A stretch of DNA of 64,000 bases. Source: an uncultured Fidelibacterota bacterium (GTDB lineage: Bacteria; Fidelibacterota; Marinisomatia; Marinisomatales; TCS55). The notes below the pieces were generated by a model. It did not search any database and had not been told where the DNA came from. It saw only the letters and a program-made list of their open reading frames with translations. The stretch lies in NCBI GenBank assembly GCA_913062595.1, contig CAJXWT010000002.1, forward strand, positions 1 through 64,000. The letters are read 5' to 3'. A program made the position numbers and the translations under genes. Positions 28,353-37,464 of this stretch are shown here, piece after piece (position 1 is the stretch's first letter; every line of letters starts with the position of its first letter).

Positions 28353-29879
28353 TTAATTGAGCTCGTATTTTTTATTGACACAAGAGAGTATCCGCTTGGT
28401 TTTTATGAGTTCGTTAACAACTTTTATATCCGTATGTAGTGGCCTATCACCCTTGGAAAAATGAACATGTTTTTTCAATAGTTTAATAACTGGCTGCGTA
28501 CCACTAGCCATTTTCAATGGTGCATGAAATAGTACATTTATTGTCGCCGAAGTAAGTAGTTCAATAGCCAATATATTTCTAACATTATCGATCACCCGTA
28601 AACATTTTCGCCCGGCCCATGGAGCCATACTAACAAAATCCTCTTGTCCTCCAGATGTTGAGATCGTATCAACACTAGCAGGATGGGCATATACTTTATT
28701 TTCTGATACCAAACTAGCCGCAGTTATATGGGCAGTCATGAATCCCGATTCAAGTCCTGGATTCGATGCAACGAATGGCGGAACTCGATCCCCAATTCCT
28801 TTCATGATATAATGAAGTCTTCGTTCAGAAATCGAACCTAATTCTGCTATGGCTATAGTCAAATTATCCATCGCTTGAGCAATCGATTCTGCATGAAAAT
28901 GTCCAGAATACATTATTTGAGTATTTGGCATTATTAATGGATTATCGCTTACACTATTTGCTTCATTCTGTACGATTTCTTTCGCACCGTTATAGTTATC
29001 CCTGCTTATACCGTGTACATGAGGGATACAACGAAAACTATACGGATCCTGTACACGATCGCAATCTTTATGTGACAAAACGATTTCACTGTCACGCAGA
29101 AGATTCCAAACATTGGCCGCAACTAATCTCTGACCGGGATGCTGCTTTAATTTATGAATCGATGACTTAAACACACTGCGTGATGATAGCGATGCTTCTA
29201 CTGAAATGGCCCCAACCAAATCTGCTATTTTTAACAAGCTTTCAGCTTCTAGGCAGGCATTTATTCCGATTGCAGTGGATACTTGTGTACCATTAATCAA
29301 ACTTATTCCTTCTTTTGGGCTTAGTACTAGAGGTTCTAAAGCCACTTCCTTCATTGCCAACATTGCCGGCATAATACGATCCTGAAAATGAACCAATCCT
29401 TCCCCAATTAAAGGAAGGGCCATGTGAGCCAATGGTGCTAGGTCACCGCTAGCCCCGACTGATCCTTGTCTAGGGATTACGGGTAAAATATCATGGTTCA
29501 ATAAATGTCTCACCAGGCTAACTAATTCCAATCGTACGCCGCTAACACCTTTAGCCCATGTTAATAATTTCAAAAATAAAATTAACCTGGTAATACCAAG
29601 TTCAAATGGTTTCCCTACACCCGTTGCGTGCGATCTAACCAAATTAAGTTGTAATTTCTGACGATCATCAGCGTCAATTGTTACCTTACTTAAATCGCCA
29701 AAGCCAGTTGTTACACCATAGATTTTTTTACCTTTTTTTAATAATTGCGTTAAGATGCTATGGGATGCACGTATGGCCTTTCTAGAATCTGCGTTTAGTC
29801 GAACTCTAACGGGTCCTTCCAAGCAGGGCAAAAAATATCGTATTGAACGGGATTCTCCCGAAATAGATAGGGCCGACAT
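28353..29879 (-). CDS. hutH: Histidine ammonia-lyase family enzyme
   Basis: The 508-aa protein belongs to the MIO-containing ammonia-lyases. The Ala143-Ser144-Gly145 triad that cyclises to MIO lies in GSVGASGDLAPLAHMAL, the Tyr loop in YGVTTGFGDL, and the selectivity position reads SHATGVG, with Ser-His as in histidine lyases rather than the Phe of phenylalanine lyases. HutH removes ammonia from histidine to give urocanate. No hutU, hutI or hutG is nearby, so a complete degradation operon is not present here. Start ATG 29879 is the first plausible one. Confidence 0.88.
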   Translation of the reverse strand: MSALSISGESRSIRYFLPCLEGPVRVRLNADSRKAIRASHSILTQLLKKGKKIYGVTTGFGDLSKVTIDADDRQKLQLNLVRSHATGVGKPFELGITRLILFLKLLTWAKGVSGVRLELVSLVRHLLNHDILPVIPRQGSVGASGDLAPLAHMALPLIGEGLVHFQDRIMPAMLAMKEVALEPLVLSPKEGISLINGTQVSTAIGINACLEAESLLKIADLVGAISVEASLSSRSVFKSSIHKLKQHPGQRLVAANVWNLLRDSEIVLSHKDCDRVQDPYSFRCIPHVHGISRDNYNGAKEIVQNEANSVSDNPLIMPNTQIMYSGHFHAESIAQAMDNLTIAIAELGSISERRLHYIMKGIGDRVPPFVASNPGLESGFMTAHITAASLVSENKVYAHPASVDTISTSGGQEDFVSMAPWAGRKCLRVIDNVRNILAIELLTSATINVLFHAPLKMASGTQPVIKLLKKHVHFSKGDRPLHTDIKVVNELIKTKRILSCVNKKYELN

Positions 29880-29926
29880 AGAGCAATTTAACTGTGCGAT
29901 CCAATGCCAATCAACCGGAAGCCATA

Positions 29927-32737
29927 TTATATTATAATTTCATTGAGATTTGAAAATAGATCCATTCTAACAGGGATGGAATCACTGAAAGATGTACCAT
30001 AACGTTTTTTGACAACTCGTTCATCCATAACAAAAAATGCACCAACGTCCTGACTTGTTCGAATTAATCGCCCAAATCCTTGACGAAATTTTATAACACT
30101 TTCAGGTACGTTGAACTCAAGGAAAGGGTTCTTATCAAGACTTTGCAGCAAGTTACTGTAAGCCTTGATAATAGGTTCACTGGGTACACCGAACGGCAGT
30201 TTTGCTAATATGAGAATTTCCAATAATTCGCCAGGTAAATCAATTCCTTCCCAAAACGCATTGGTACCCAAAAGGATTCCATTTCTGGTTCGATGCATAC
30301 CCTGGATAATAGCATGCCGCGAAGAGCCCCGTAATTGGGCGAATATGGGCAAATCTCTACTGCCTGGCTTTTTGCGTAATTCTTGATAAACATTATTTAA
30401 AGCATATTTTGAAGTAAACAATGCTAATATCCTTTTATTATGTTTCTTATGTAGATTATATATTAGGCTTGCTTGTAATACTGGATCCTGCCCATTACCA
30501 CCAGCATATTGAAAATATTTGACTTGGTCCTCATAATGAAATGGACTTGGGAATACACCTGAAAAAACCTTTTCAATTTCTACACTGTTAAGTCCAGTCC
30601 TAGAAAAAAAATAATCAAAGGACTCATCCACGCGCAAAGTTGCAGAAGTTAATATACAATGGTCAACATGGCTGAAAAATGCATCAACTAGGTTCTTTGA
30701 TATATCTATGGGTGATCCATACATAATAAGCTCAAACTCTCCATTATTTCGAAAAACACCCTCCTGCCAATAAACCCAATTTGGATCCTGTTCTTGTGTT
30801 AACAGATTTAATAAAGTCAAAATGGTATTTAAACTTTCAATAAAACTGTCTATCTGTACCATTATTTCAGAAAATTCCTCAGCATTATCGCTGAAAGCCC
30901 GCAGTTCCGAACTCATTTTGTTAAGCTTAATTATTAATGCATTGATATCACTTATCAGGACATTGATCTCTTTGTGGAAAACACCATATTCCTCCATCAG
31001 GTCATAAATAATGTATTTTTCAGAATATTTTGCAGAGGGATCAAAACGGTTGCTTACATTAAACTCTAACTCTTGGAAGAGGGTATCCACTACTGTCTTA
31101 CATCCCGAGGTCAGCTTAATTAAATCATCTACAATTCCTGAGAGAGTCTCTACTTTTTGCAGAACGTGGTTTAATTGACCTTTCCACCGTGCAGACGATT
31201 GCCCCTCAGGATTTACACTATCAATAACAGCCTTTATTGGATAAGCACTAATAGACTTTTCCATTTGCTTATAGGCTGTATCCACTAGATTATGAGCCTC
31301 ATCTATAATCACTGTATCATGCTCGGGTAAGATTCCGGGAGATTGTATTTCGGCAAACAGTAATGCATGATTGACAATAATTAGATCCGTAACCTGGGCA
31401 ATACGTCGAATTTTACCAAAATAACACCCATTATTTTTTCCGCAGATTACTGTCGAACAAAACCCAGGCTCGCTTTGAATAAGAGAGGCTACCTTCAGCG
31501 GCCTGCTATTCCAGAACCCAGCGCACTCAGACAAGTCTCCTGCCCTTGTATAGCGTATCCAAATAATTACAGGAAGTAAACTTTCAATATCTTTAGATGA
31601 CAGAATTTTCTTTTTTTCAGCTATCAACCAATTCAAACGTGTCTTACAGAGGTAATTTGTACGGCCTTTTAGTAATGTCGCTTTAATAGGTACTTCCAGC
31701 GCTCTAGCGAGGATCGGTAGATCCTTATGGAATAGTTGATCTTGCAAATTCTTTGTGTGACAGGATATAACTACAGATTTATTATGCTTACTTTCCATAG
31801 AATGCTTTATCGCAGGAAATAAATATGCCAGCGATTTACCAAGACCCGCTCCTGCTTCAAGCACACCAATCCCCTTTGGATATGACATGATCTTTAAAAT
31901 CTCAGCACAATAACCTATTTGACTGGGTCGTTCTTCATAATTTTCTAAAATCTCTGCAACGACCCCCGTAGGTGAAAAAACATTAGTTGTATCATATGTA
32001 CTAATATCATTCTCGCCATCATGTTCATAAACGTTATCAAAAATTGGTTTTTCAATTATTGATTCCAATAGTCCCGATCTAAGATCGCCTGATTGTTTCA
32101 ATTCATTTGCTAGGTTTACATATAGTTGCATATTGGGGGCATTACACGAACGTATTAGCTCCAGTAATTTTGAAATGGTTTCCAGCGGATAACTGGCTGC
32201 TTCCTTAATCAACCGCTGAAAAATAATGCCACAATTTTCCGTATCTTTCTCAGCGCGGTGCGACCCTGCTGATGATAATCCAAAATATTCTGATATTGAA
32301 CCCAAATCGTATACTGGATGGAAAAACAAAAACGTACGTGAAAGCTGCAGGGTATCATACAACGGATTATTTTTTTTTGGTTTGCTAAATCTTGCGCACA
32401 ATGCATCCAAAAAACTTTTATCAAAGGAAATATTATGCGCCACTAAGGGTAAATCGGTTAAAAATTCAAGAAACTCACTAATAATATCTGATTCTATTGG
32501 CTTATCCCTGACCATATCGTCTGCTATACCGGTGATATCCGTGATAAAAGGATCTATTGTCCGCCCAGGGTTTATTAATGTCACAAATCGATCAACCGGG
32601 TTACCATCAACAAATTTGATGGCCGCAATTTCAATAATGCGGTCATCTTTGGGACTTAATCCCGTTGTCTCAAAGTCAAATGCAATATAATCAGAAAGGC
32701 CTAGGCAGCGTAATAGCTGGGGTATTTCCATAGGCAT
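29927..32737 (-). CDS. dinG: DinG-family helicase fused to a DNA polymerase III epsilon-type exonuclease
   Basis: 936 aa. Residues about 15-175 form a DEDDh exonuclease (FDFETTGLS, then HNISFDKSFLD, and SHRAEKDTE for the last acidic residues). Residues about 250-930 are an XPD/DinG superfamily 2 helicase: Walker A GAGLGKSLAYL, an iron-sulfur cluster region with Cys in CKTRLNW, CAGFW and CSTVICGKNNGC, DEAH box IDEAHNL, and motif VI RQGFGRLIR. This exonuclease-helicase fusion is also common in Bacillota. It likely clears structures from DNA during repair. It abuts the flavoprotein gene with no gap. Confidence 0.92.
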   Translation of the reverse strand: MPMEIPQLLRCLGLSDYIAFDFETTGLSPKDDRIIEIAAIKFVDGNPVDRFVTLINPGRTIDPFITDITGIADDMVRDKPIESDIISEFLEFLTDLPLVAHNISFDKSFLDALCARFSKPKKNNPLYDTLQLSRTFLFFHPVYDLGSISEYFGLSSAGSHRAEKDTENCGIIFQRLIKEAASYPLETISKLLELIRSCNAPNMQLYVNLANELKQSGDLRSGLLESIIEKPIFDNVYEHDGENDISTYDTTNVFSPTGVVAEILENYEERPSQIGYCAEILKIMSYPKGIGVLEAGAGLGKSLAYLFPAIKHSMESKHNKSVVISCHTKNLQDQLFHKDLPILARALEVPIKATLLKGRTNYLCKTRLNWLIAEKKKILSSKDIESLLPVIIWIRYTRAGDLSECAGFWNSRPLKVASLIQSEPGFCSTVICGKNNGCYFGKIRRIAQVTDLIIVNHALLFAEIQSPGILPEHDTVIIDEAHNLVDTAYKQMEKSISAYPIKAVIDSVNPEGQSSARWKGQLNHVLQKVETLSGIVDDLIKLTSGCKTVVDTLFQELEFNVSNRFDPSAKYSEKYIIYDLMEEYGVFHKEINVLISDINALIIKLNKMSSELRAFSDNAEEFSEIMVQIDSFIESLNTILTLLNLLTQEQDPNWVYWQEGVFRNNGEFELIMYGSPIDISKNLVDAFFSHVDHCILTSATLRVDESFDYFFSRTGLNSVEIEKVFSGVFPSPFHYEDQVKYFQYAGGNGQDPVLQASLIYNLHKKHNKRILALFTSKYALNNVYQELRKKPGSRDLPIFAQLRGSSRHAIIQGMHRTRNGILLGTNAFWEGIDLPGELLEILILAKLPFGVPSEPIIKAYSNLLQSLDKNPFLEFNVPESVIKFRQGFGRLIRTSQDVGAFFVMDERVVKKRYGTSFSDSIPVRMDLFSNLNEIII

Positions 32738-33967
32738 TTATGAAAAAAATATTTTAAAATAAAATGCGGGATTAGCCAAATCAGTGCGGGGGATCTCATT
32801 CGCCAGCATACCGCCGATGATATTTTTAAGTTCATCATTTCGAGCTGCTCGATTAATGATAAAGTTTAACAGGAATTTCGATCTGGCTAGTTTTTGCAAT
32901 TTTGTACTTACACGTAATTCAGGGCCAATTTCGCCCCACAAATTTTTGTCATATTCAGATAAATTATTTTCGCTTAAATCGTTTTCGTCGATGGCTTTGC
33001 ATGCAGTAATTATTGCATGTTTCGCTGATACCATAGCATTACCAATACCCTCCCCTGTAAATGGATCAATCAGACCCGCAGCGTCTCCCAGCAACATGAA
33101 ACCATTACCATGGTTTTTTCGATGTATACTTCCCATAGGTAGATTCCAACCTTTCGGTTTTTCAATTGGTTTCGCATACGCAAAACGATCTTTGAAATAT
33201 TCCAGTTGCGTGACAACATCCAGCAGTTCAATAAGGTTTTTCTTCTGTTCTTTAATGTTTTTTTTTGATAATCCCAAGCCAATATTTGCTTTTCCTGCGC
33301 CTGCAGGAAATAACCAGAAATAGCCAGGGTTTATTTCTTCCAGGTAATGCAATTCAATCTGATCAGTTAAACCCTTTACCCCCTCGTAATAACATCGAAT
33401 TGCTAAAGCAGTGTGTTCCATTTCCATTTTATATAAATTTAATTTTTGGGCCACAATTGAATTATACCCATCAGCACCCAGGACGACTGTTGCTGCAATA
33501 TCTTCCGGATTACCATCCTTGTTTGTTCCTTGTAGACCTACCACAGTGTTATCCTCGATGAGTAAGTCTTTAACGGTAAAACCTTCCTTTACTTCTGTAA
33601 TTTTTCGTGCCTTTTTAAACAGAAAATAATCAAATATTTCTCTGGGAATTACATACCCTTCTTTAATATGGTCAGTGTTAAAGGATTTTGTTAAATCAAT
33701 ATCAAAAATTTTATTTGCAGGACTACCAAATGTAATCCGACGAATAGAGGCACCTTTAAGTGTTTTTACTTCACTAATTAGATCCAGGTCTTTAAGGATA
33801 TCAACGACTTTACCCGAGAGTGCATCACCGCAAATTTTATCTCTTGGCCAAATTGATTTATCAACGATAAGCGTGTTCAGCCCCAGTCGATTGGCATACA
33901 ACGCAGCTGTAGCACCTGCAGGGCCTCCGCCCACAATTACTACATCATATCCCTGTTGTTTTCCCAT
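32738..33967 (-). CDS. Geranylgeranyl-reductase-like FAD-dependent oxidoreductase
   Basis: The 409-aa flavoprotein has the FAD dinucleotide fold [17 protein letters not shown] (about 12-28), the [11 protein letters not shown] loop typical of the geranylgeranyl reductase family, and the second FAD motif [19 protein letters not shown] (about 295-313). Family members saturate isoprenoid chains of lipids or quinones, or act as halogenase-like oxidases. With a long-chain polyprenyl synthase 9 kb away, a quinone or isoprenoid substrate is plausible but not shown. Confidence 0.85.
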   Translation of the reverse strand: MGKQQGYDVVIVGGGPAGATAALYANRLGLNTLIVDKSIWPRDKICGDALSGKVVDILKDLDLISEVKTLKGASIRRITFGSPANKIFDIDLTKSFNTDHIKEGYVIPREIFDYFLFKKARKITEVKEGFTVKDLLIEDNTVVGLQGTNKDGNPEDIAATVVLGADGYNSIVAQKLNLYKMEMEHTALAIRCYYEGVKGLTDQIELHYLEEINPGYFWLFPAGAGKANIGLGLSKKNIKEQKKNLIELLDVVTQLEYFKDRFAYAKPIEKPKGWNLPMGSIHRKNHGNGFMLLGDAAGLIDPFTGEGIGNAMVSAKHAIITACKAIDENDLSENNLSEYDKNLWGEIGPELRVSTKLQKLARSKFLLNFIINRAARNDELKNIIGGMLANEIPRTDLANPAFYFKIFFS

Positions 33968-34018
33968 TAATTAATTATCCGAAAAATATTATTTGGAAGG
34001 AATGCAATTAATAGGGCT

Positions 34019-34810
34019 CTAATCGTAATCCACACCAAATGTTGGATAAACAATATTAAAACGAAAATAATGGTAAAGGCGCAGCAAAAAGAAAAGTGCC
34101 CACAATGGAATTAAAAACCACGGAAATCGAACTGCTAAAAATACGGCTGGTATAAATACACCATAGATCCTAGCGCGCTGTAGGTGCCTAATATGGGCTG
34201 GCATGATTAGCGCTACTATTAGGAAAGGTAAATATACGGTAGAAACCGTACTTGCCACAGGATCATCAAAATGGAACCCAATAACGGTTCCAACGATGGT
34301 CAAAGCAGTAGAACCAACTAAATTCCGGATTCTTGAAATTGAACCTGCGATTGATTTTGATTTGTCATCTTGTTCCATAAATTCAATCGAGAATACAAGC
34401 CATACGGCTATATAAAATAATAAATATGGCACATAATTCTTAATCGACTCCATCGAAAATTTGGGACCAATTGAACCTAATAGTAGTGCAATGGATCCCA
34501 TAACAATAAAATATAACAACGACCTAAGATTATTGATTTGTTTAGGGGTCGCAGGATGGCGAACTGATAAAATAGTCCAGACAGTGACCAAAATGATAAC
34601 GGAAAAAATAAATATCGATCCAGAATTCCAATCCCAGAAAATATATCTATTCTCTTGCCCTTTTAAAATGCTAAATCCGCTAATGGCCATGCACCACATA
34701 CCAAACCAATGCAATGGCTGCCAGCTCATGAAGTTATCCAAGCTCTTAGACCAATTGGATAATTTGCCATATAAATCGCTTTCGGGTTTAATTAGACGGG
34801 ATACAAGCAC
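34019..34810 (-). CDS. Multi-pass membrane protein of unknown function, 263 aa
   Basis: About seven to eight hydrophobic helices spread over the length (for example SGSIFIFSVIILVTVWTIL, LLYFIVMGSIALLLGSIG and YVPYLLFYIAVWLVFSIEF), with an N-terminal soluble stretch of about 30 residues. No family recognised. Aromatic-rich C-terminal end (FFLLRLYHYFRFNIVYPTFG) probably cytoplasmic or at the membrane face. It follows the NSS transporter gene by 12 bases and so is likely co-transcribed with it. Confidence 0.65.
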   Translation of the reverse strand: MLVSRLIKPESDLYGKLSNWSKSLDNFMSWQPLHWFGMWCMAISGFSILKGQENRYIFWDWNSGSIFIFSVIILVTVWTILSVRHPATPKQINNLRSLLYFIVMGSIALLLGSIGPKFSMESIKNYVPYLLFYIAVWLVFSIEFMEQDDKSKSIAGSISRIRNLVGSTALTIVGTVIGFHFDDPVASTVSTVYLPFLIVALIMPAHIRHLQRARIYGVFIPAVFLAVRFPWFLIPLWALFFLLRLYHYFRFNIVYPTFGVDYD

Positions 34811-34822
34811 AGCAAGGTATAT

Positions 34823-36199
34823 TCAACCGATAATCGGGAACCCTAATAGTTTATCAAAAATCTCATTTAAAATAATAAAACCAACCACCAAGGCTCCGAT
34901 ACTCAACAAAATAGTAACTAATTGACTCGATATTTTAGTGGAATTCATTCCAGTATGTAATTCTTTAACAAATTCATTCACACTCCAGCGTTTAATAATA
35001 AATATCGCCATTAACATACCCCCAATAGGTAGCATATATTTGGAAGATAGATAGTCCATAAAATCGAAGAAAGACATACCCAAAAACCAAGTAATATTTA
35101 GATTGCCACCAAGTGATAAAGAACAAAATATCCCTACAACAGTGATAATGCCACCGAACAAAATAGTTGAGCGGATCCTGGTCCAGCCTTTTTGATCAAT
35201 AAAATAGGCTGTAACAACCTCAAGGATTGAAATTGCTGATGTAAGTGCCGCCATAAAAAGTATAACGAAGAACAAAGTCCCCCAAATTTGGCCACCTGGC
35301 AGCTGTGGAAAAACTGAAGGTAGAACAACGAATATGAGTCCCGCACCTTCCGCAGGATCAGCACCCAAGGCGAAAACTGTTGAAAAAATTGCTACGCCTG
35401 CAAGCAAAGCTATAATTGTATCCAAACCGATCACCCAAAGCGCTGAATTCAATAAATTTTCATTTCTTTTCAGATAACTTCCGTACGTTATCATAGTGCC
35501 CATACCAAGACTCAGTGTAAAAAATGAATGCCCCAAAGCCAGCACAACAGCTGAAGCAGATAGATCTTCAAACTTTGGTTTAAATAAAAATGTTAGGCTG
35601 GTCATTCCATTAGGCAAAGTTAATCCACGGATCGCAAGAATCACAAGTATGACGATTATCGTTGGCATCATAATCTTCGACCATTTTTCGATACCACCTT
35701 TCACACCATTAACAATTACATAAATACAAATCATCATAAATAATAATTGCCAAAATAGCGGCGCCCACGTACTAGTAATAAATGAATTAAATAAAGCGCT
35801 TGCAGCTTCAGGATTACCTGTTAATTGAGAAAAATCACCTTTGAGCGACAAAAATGAATAATTCATTATCCAACCACCCACAACACCATAGAACGATAGA
35901 ATGACGAAGGCTGACCCAACGCCCAAAAATCCGACCCATTTCCATAAGGATCCTGGGGCGATCGCCAAATAGGCTCCTACAGGACTCAATTGTGTTTTTC
36001 TACCTAAAGCAAATTCACCTATTACAATTGATAGCCCAACAACCAGGATGCAGATGAGATAAATTAGGGTGAATGCTGCTCCACCATTTTGTCCTGCCAT
36101 ATGCGGGTATTTCCATATGTTCCCGATTCCCACCGCCGATCCTGAGGCAGCTAAAATAAATCCTAGTCTTGATCCCCAATGTTCCCTCGCTTGATTCAT
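34823..36199 (-). CDS. Sodium-dependent transporter of the NSS (SNF) family
   Basis: The 458-aa protein has the NSS opening WGSRLGFILAASGSAVGIGN with the unwound helix 1 that binds sodium and substrate, then IWKYPHMAGQNGGAAF, and about 11-12 helices. LeuT-type transporters of this family bring amino acids or related amines in with sodium, fitting a marine cell. Helix 6 region (GHSFFTLSLGMGTMITYGSY) is intact. ATGA overlap with the DUF5683 gene upstream. Substrate unknown. Confidence 0.93.
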   Translation of the reverse strand: MNQAREHWGSRLGFILAASGSAVGIGNIWKYPHMAGQNGGAAFTLIYLICILVVGLSIVIGEFALGRKTQLSPVGAYLAIAPGSLWKWVGFLGVGSAFVILSFYGVVGGWIMNYSFLSLKGDFSQLTGNPEAASALFNSFITSTWAPLFWQLLFMMICIYVIVNGVKGGIEKWSKIMMPTIIVILVILAIRGLTLPNGMTSLTFLFKPKFEDLSASAVVLALGHSFFTLSLGMGTMITYGSYLKRNENLLNSALWVIGLDTIIALLAGVAIFSTVFALGADPAEGAGLIFVVLPSVFPQLPGGQIWGTLFFVILFMAALTSAISILEVVTAYFIDQKGWTRIRSTILFGGIITVVGIFCSLSLGGNLNITWFLGMSFFDFMDYLSSKYMLPIGGMLMAIFIIKRWSVNEFVKELHTGMNSTKISSQLVTILLSIGALVVGFIILNEIFDKLLGFPIIG

Positions 36200-36663
36200 C
36201 GGTCCTCTTTCTTTTTTTCAACGGGATTTTGATTATTACCTAATTCTTCAGCCATAACGTCCTCAAATGGATGCAAATGTGCGTCTACAATTGCATCTAT
36301 TAACCCATAAATATAGATAAATCCAATCCACCATACATATTTGTTTCGTTTTTCTAAGTAACGATGCTTAGGCAACGGATATTTATTGTCATTATCAGCA
36401 TCATAACTGCTGTATAATTTCGAATTGTTATGCCAATTTACGATTGCTAAAACTTCTCCAGCCAAAATCAGACCTGCCTTAAAATTTTTACCATTATATA
36501 GCTGACCTCCTCCTGGAAACGCTAGGGCAGATAATGCAGCTTTTTTAGGCGATTTAATTGCAGTGGATGTGTCTGGTTGCGCTTCTCCCTGCAGAAGTGA
36601 GAAACTGAAACATATGACAAATAATTTCCGAGGAAAAATTACTGTCAAACTGTTGCTATACAT
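36196..36663 (-). CDS. DUF5683-like membrane protein
   Basis: 155 aa with an N-terminal export signal, then the DUF5683 core KSPKKAALSALAFPGGGQLYNGKNFKAG, a helix pair, and a DAHLHPFE motif near the end. DUF5683 proteins are common in Bacteroidota and relatives, probably inner-membrane or periplasmic, of unknown role. Its start overlaps the RidA gene by 19 bases. Confidence 0.75.
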   Translation of the reverse strand: MYSNSLTVIFPRKLFVICFSFSLLQGEAQPDTSTAIKSPKKAALSALAFPGGGQLYNGKNFKAGLILAGEVLAIVNWHNNSKLYSSYDADNDNKYPLPKHRYLEKRNKYVWWIGFIYIYGLIDAIVDAHLHPFEDVMAEELGNNQNPVEKKKEDR

Positions 36664-37028
36664 TCAATTTCGACATCAGTACCTGCAGGTAAAGCAGAAA
36701 CCGCCACGAGGGATCGGGCCGGCGCATTACTTTCCTTAATAAATTCACTAAATACCTTATTGACCGCAGCGTAATTAGACATATCAGTAAGAAAGACGGT
36801 AAACTTAGTCACTCTAGAGAAATTTGTACCTGCCTCTTCCAATATACTATTCAAATTTTTCATGACCTGTCTTACACGATCCTTGAAACTACCTTCAATT
36901 AAATTACCAGTAGCTGGATCGATCGCAACCTGTCCAGCTGTGAAAACAAAACCGTTTGTAACAATTCCCTGATTATAGGCACCAATTGGTAGCGGTGCTT
37001 TTTTGGTATGGATTATTTTACGTTTCAC
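36645..37028 (-). CDS. RidA family reactive imine/enamine deaminase
   Basis: The 127-aa YjgF/YER057c/UK114 protein hydrolyses 2-aminoacrylate and other enamines released by PLP enzymes. It carries PIGAYNQGIVTNGFVFTAGQ, GSFKDRVRQVMKNLNSIL and the closing PARSLVAVSALPAGTDVEIE with the catalytic Arg. Trimer-forming and cytoplasmic. It lies eight bases after the PPC-domain gene. Call is firm. Confidence 0.93.
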   Translation of the reverse strand: MKRKIIHTKKAPLPIGAYNQGIVTNGFVFTAGQVAIDPATGNLIEGSFKDRVRQVMKNLNSILEEAGTNFSRVTKFTVFLTDMSNYAAVNKVFSEFIKESNAPARSLVAVSALPAGTDVEIECIATV

Positions 37029-37036
37029 ATATTATC

Positions 37037-37462
37037 CTATTTACTTAAGGCCATGCAAGCCAGACCTATTTCCGTGTTAAATACTCTTTTCCCGGAAGTA
37101 TTAATATTCCTTAAAATAAATTCGCCTACGACTGCAACTTTTGCTTCAAATAAATGCCCGCCTTTCACTGTTAGATCATGATCACTGATATTTATGTGTG
37201 AATGAATAAATGTTTCCTCATCCTTTAATTGAATGTTAGCCTGGTATGATGCCAATTCCCAGGTATCATCGAGCTTATGTATAATATATTCTTGGTTTTT
37301 TAGATCGTAGGCTCCTAGCTCAATTTCTTTGATGGCACCTATACCAGAAATTTGACCGTTTATAATCTGATGATCTTTACAAAATTGAGTCAAACTAGCC
37401 ATTATACTTTCACCTTGCTCTAAATAAATAATATATGTATCACCATCTTTTTCGTGTTGCAT
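37037..37462 (-). CDS. PPC (DUF296) domain protein
   Basis: The 141-aa protein is a stand-alone PPC/DUF296 domain: GISGIGAI-type turn (GQISGIGAIKEIELGAYD) and the metal-binding pattern HSHINISDHDLTVKGGHL with its His residues, then VGEFILR. In plants the domain works with AT-hooks; bacterial stand-alone forms are trimeric metal proteins whose role is unknown. Between alaS (two-base gap) and ridA. Confidence 0.85.
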   Translation of the reverse strand: MQHEKDGDTYIIYLEQGESIMASLTQFCKDHQIINGQISGIGAIKEIELGAYDLKNQEYIIHKLDDTWELASYQANIQLKDEETFIHSHINISDHDLTVKGGHLFEAKVAVVGEFILRNINTSGKRVFNTEIGLACMALSK

Positions 37463-37464
37463 TA

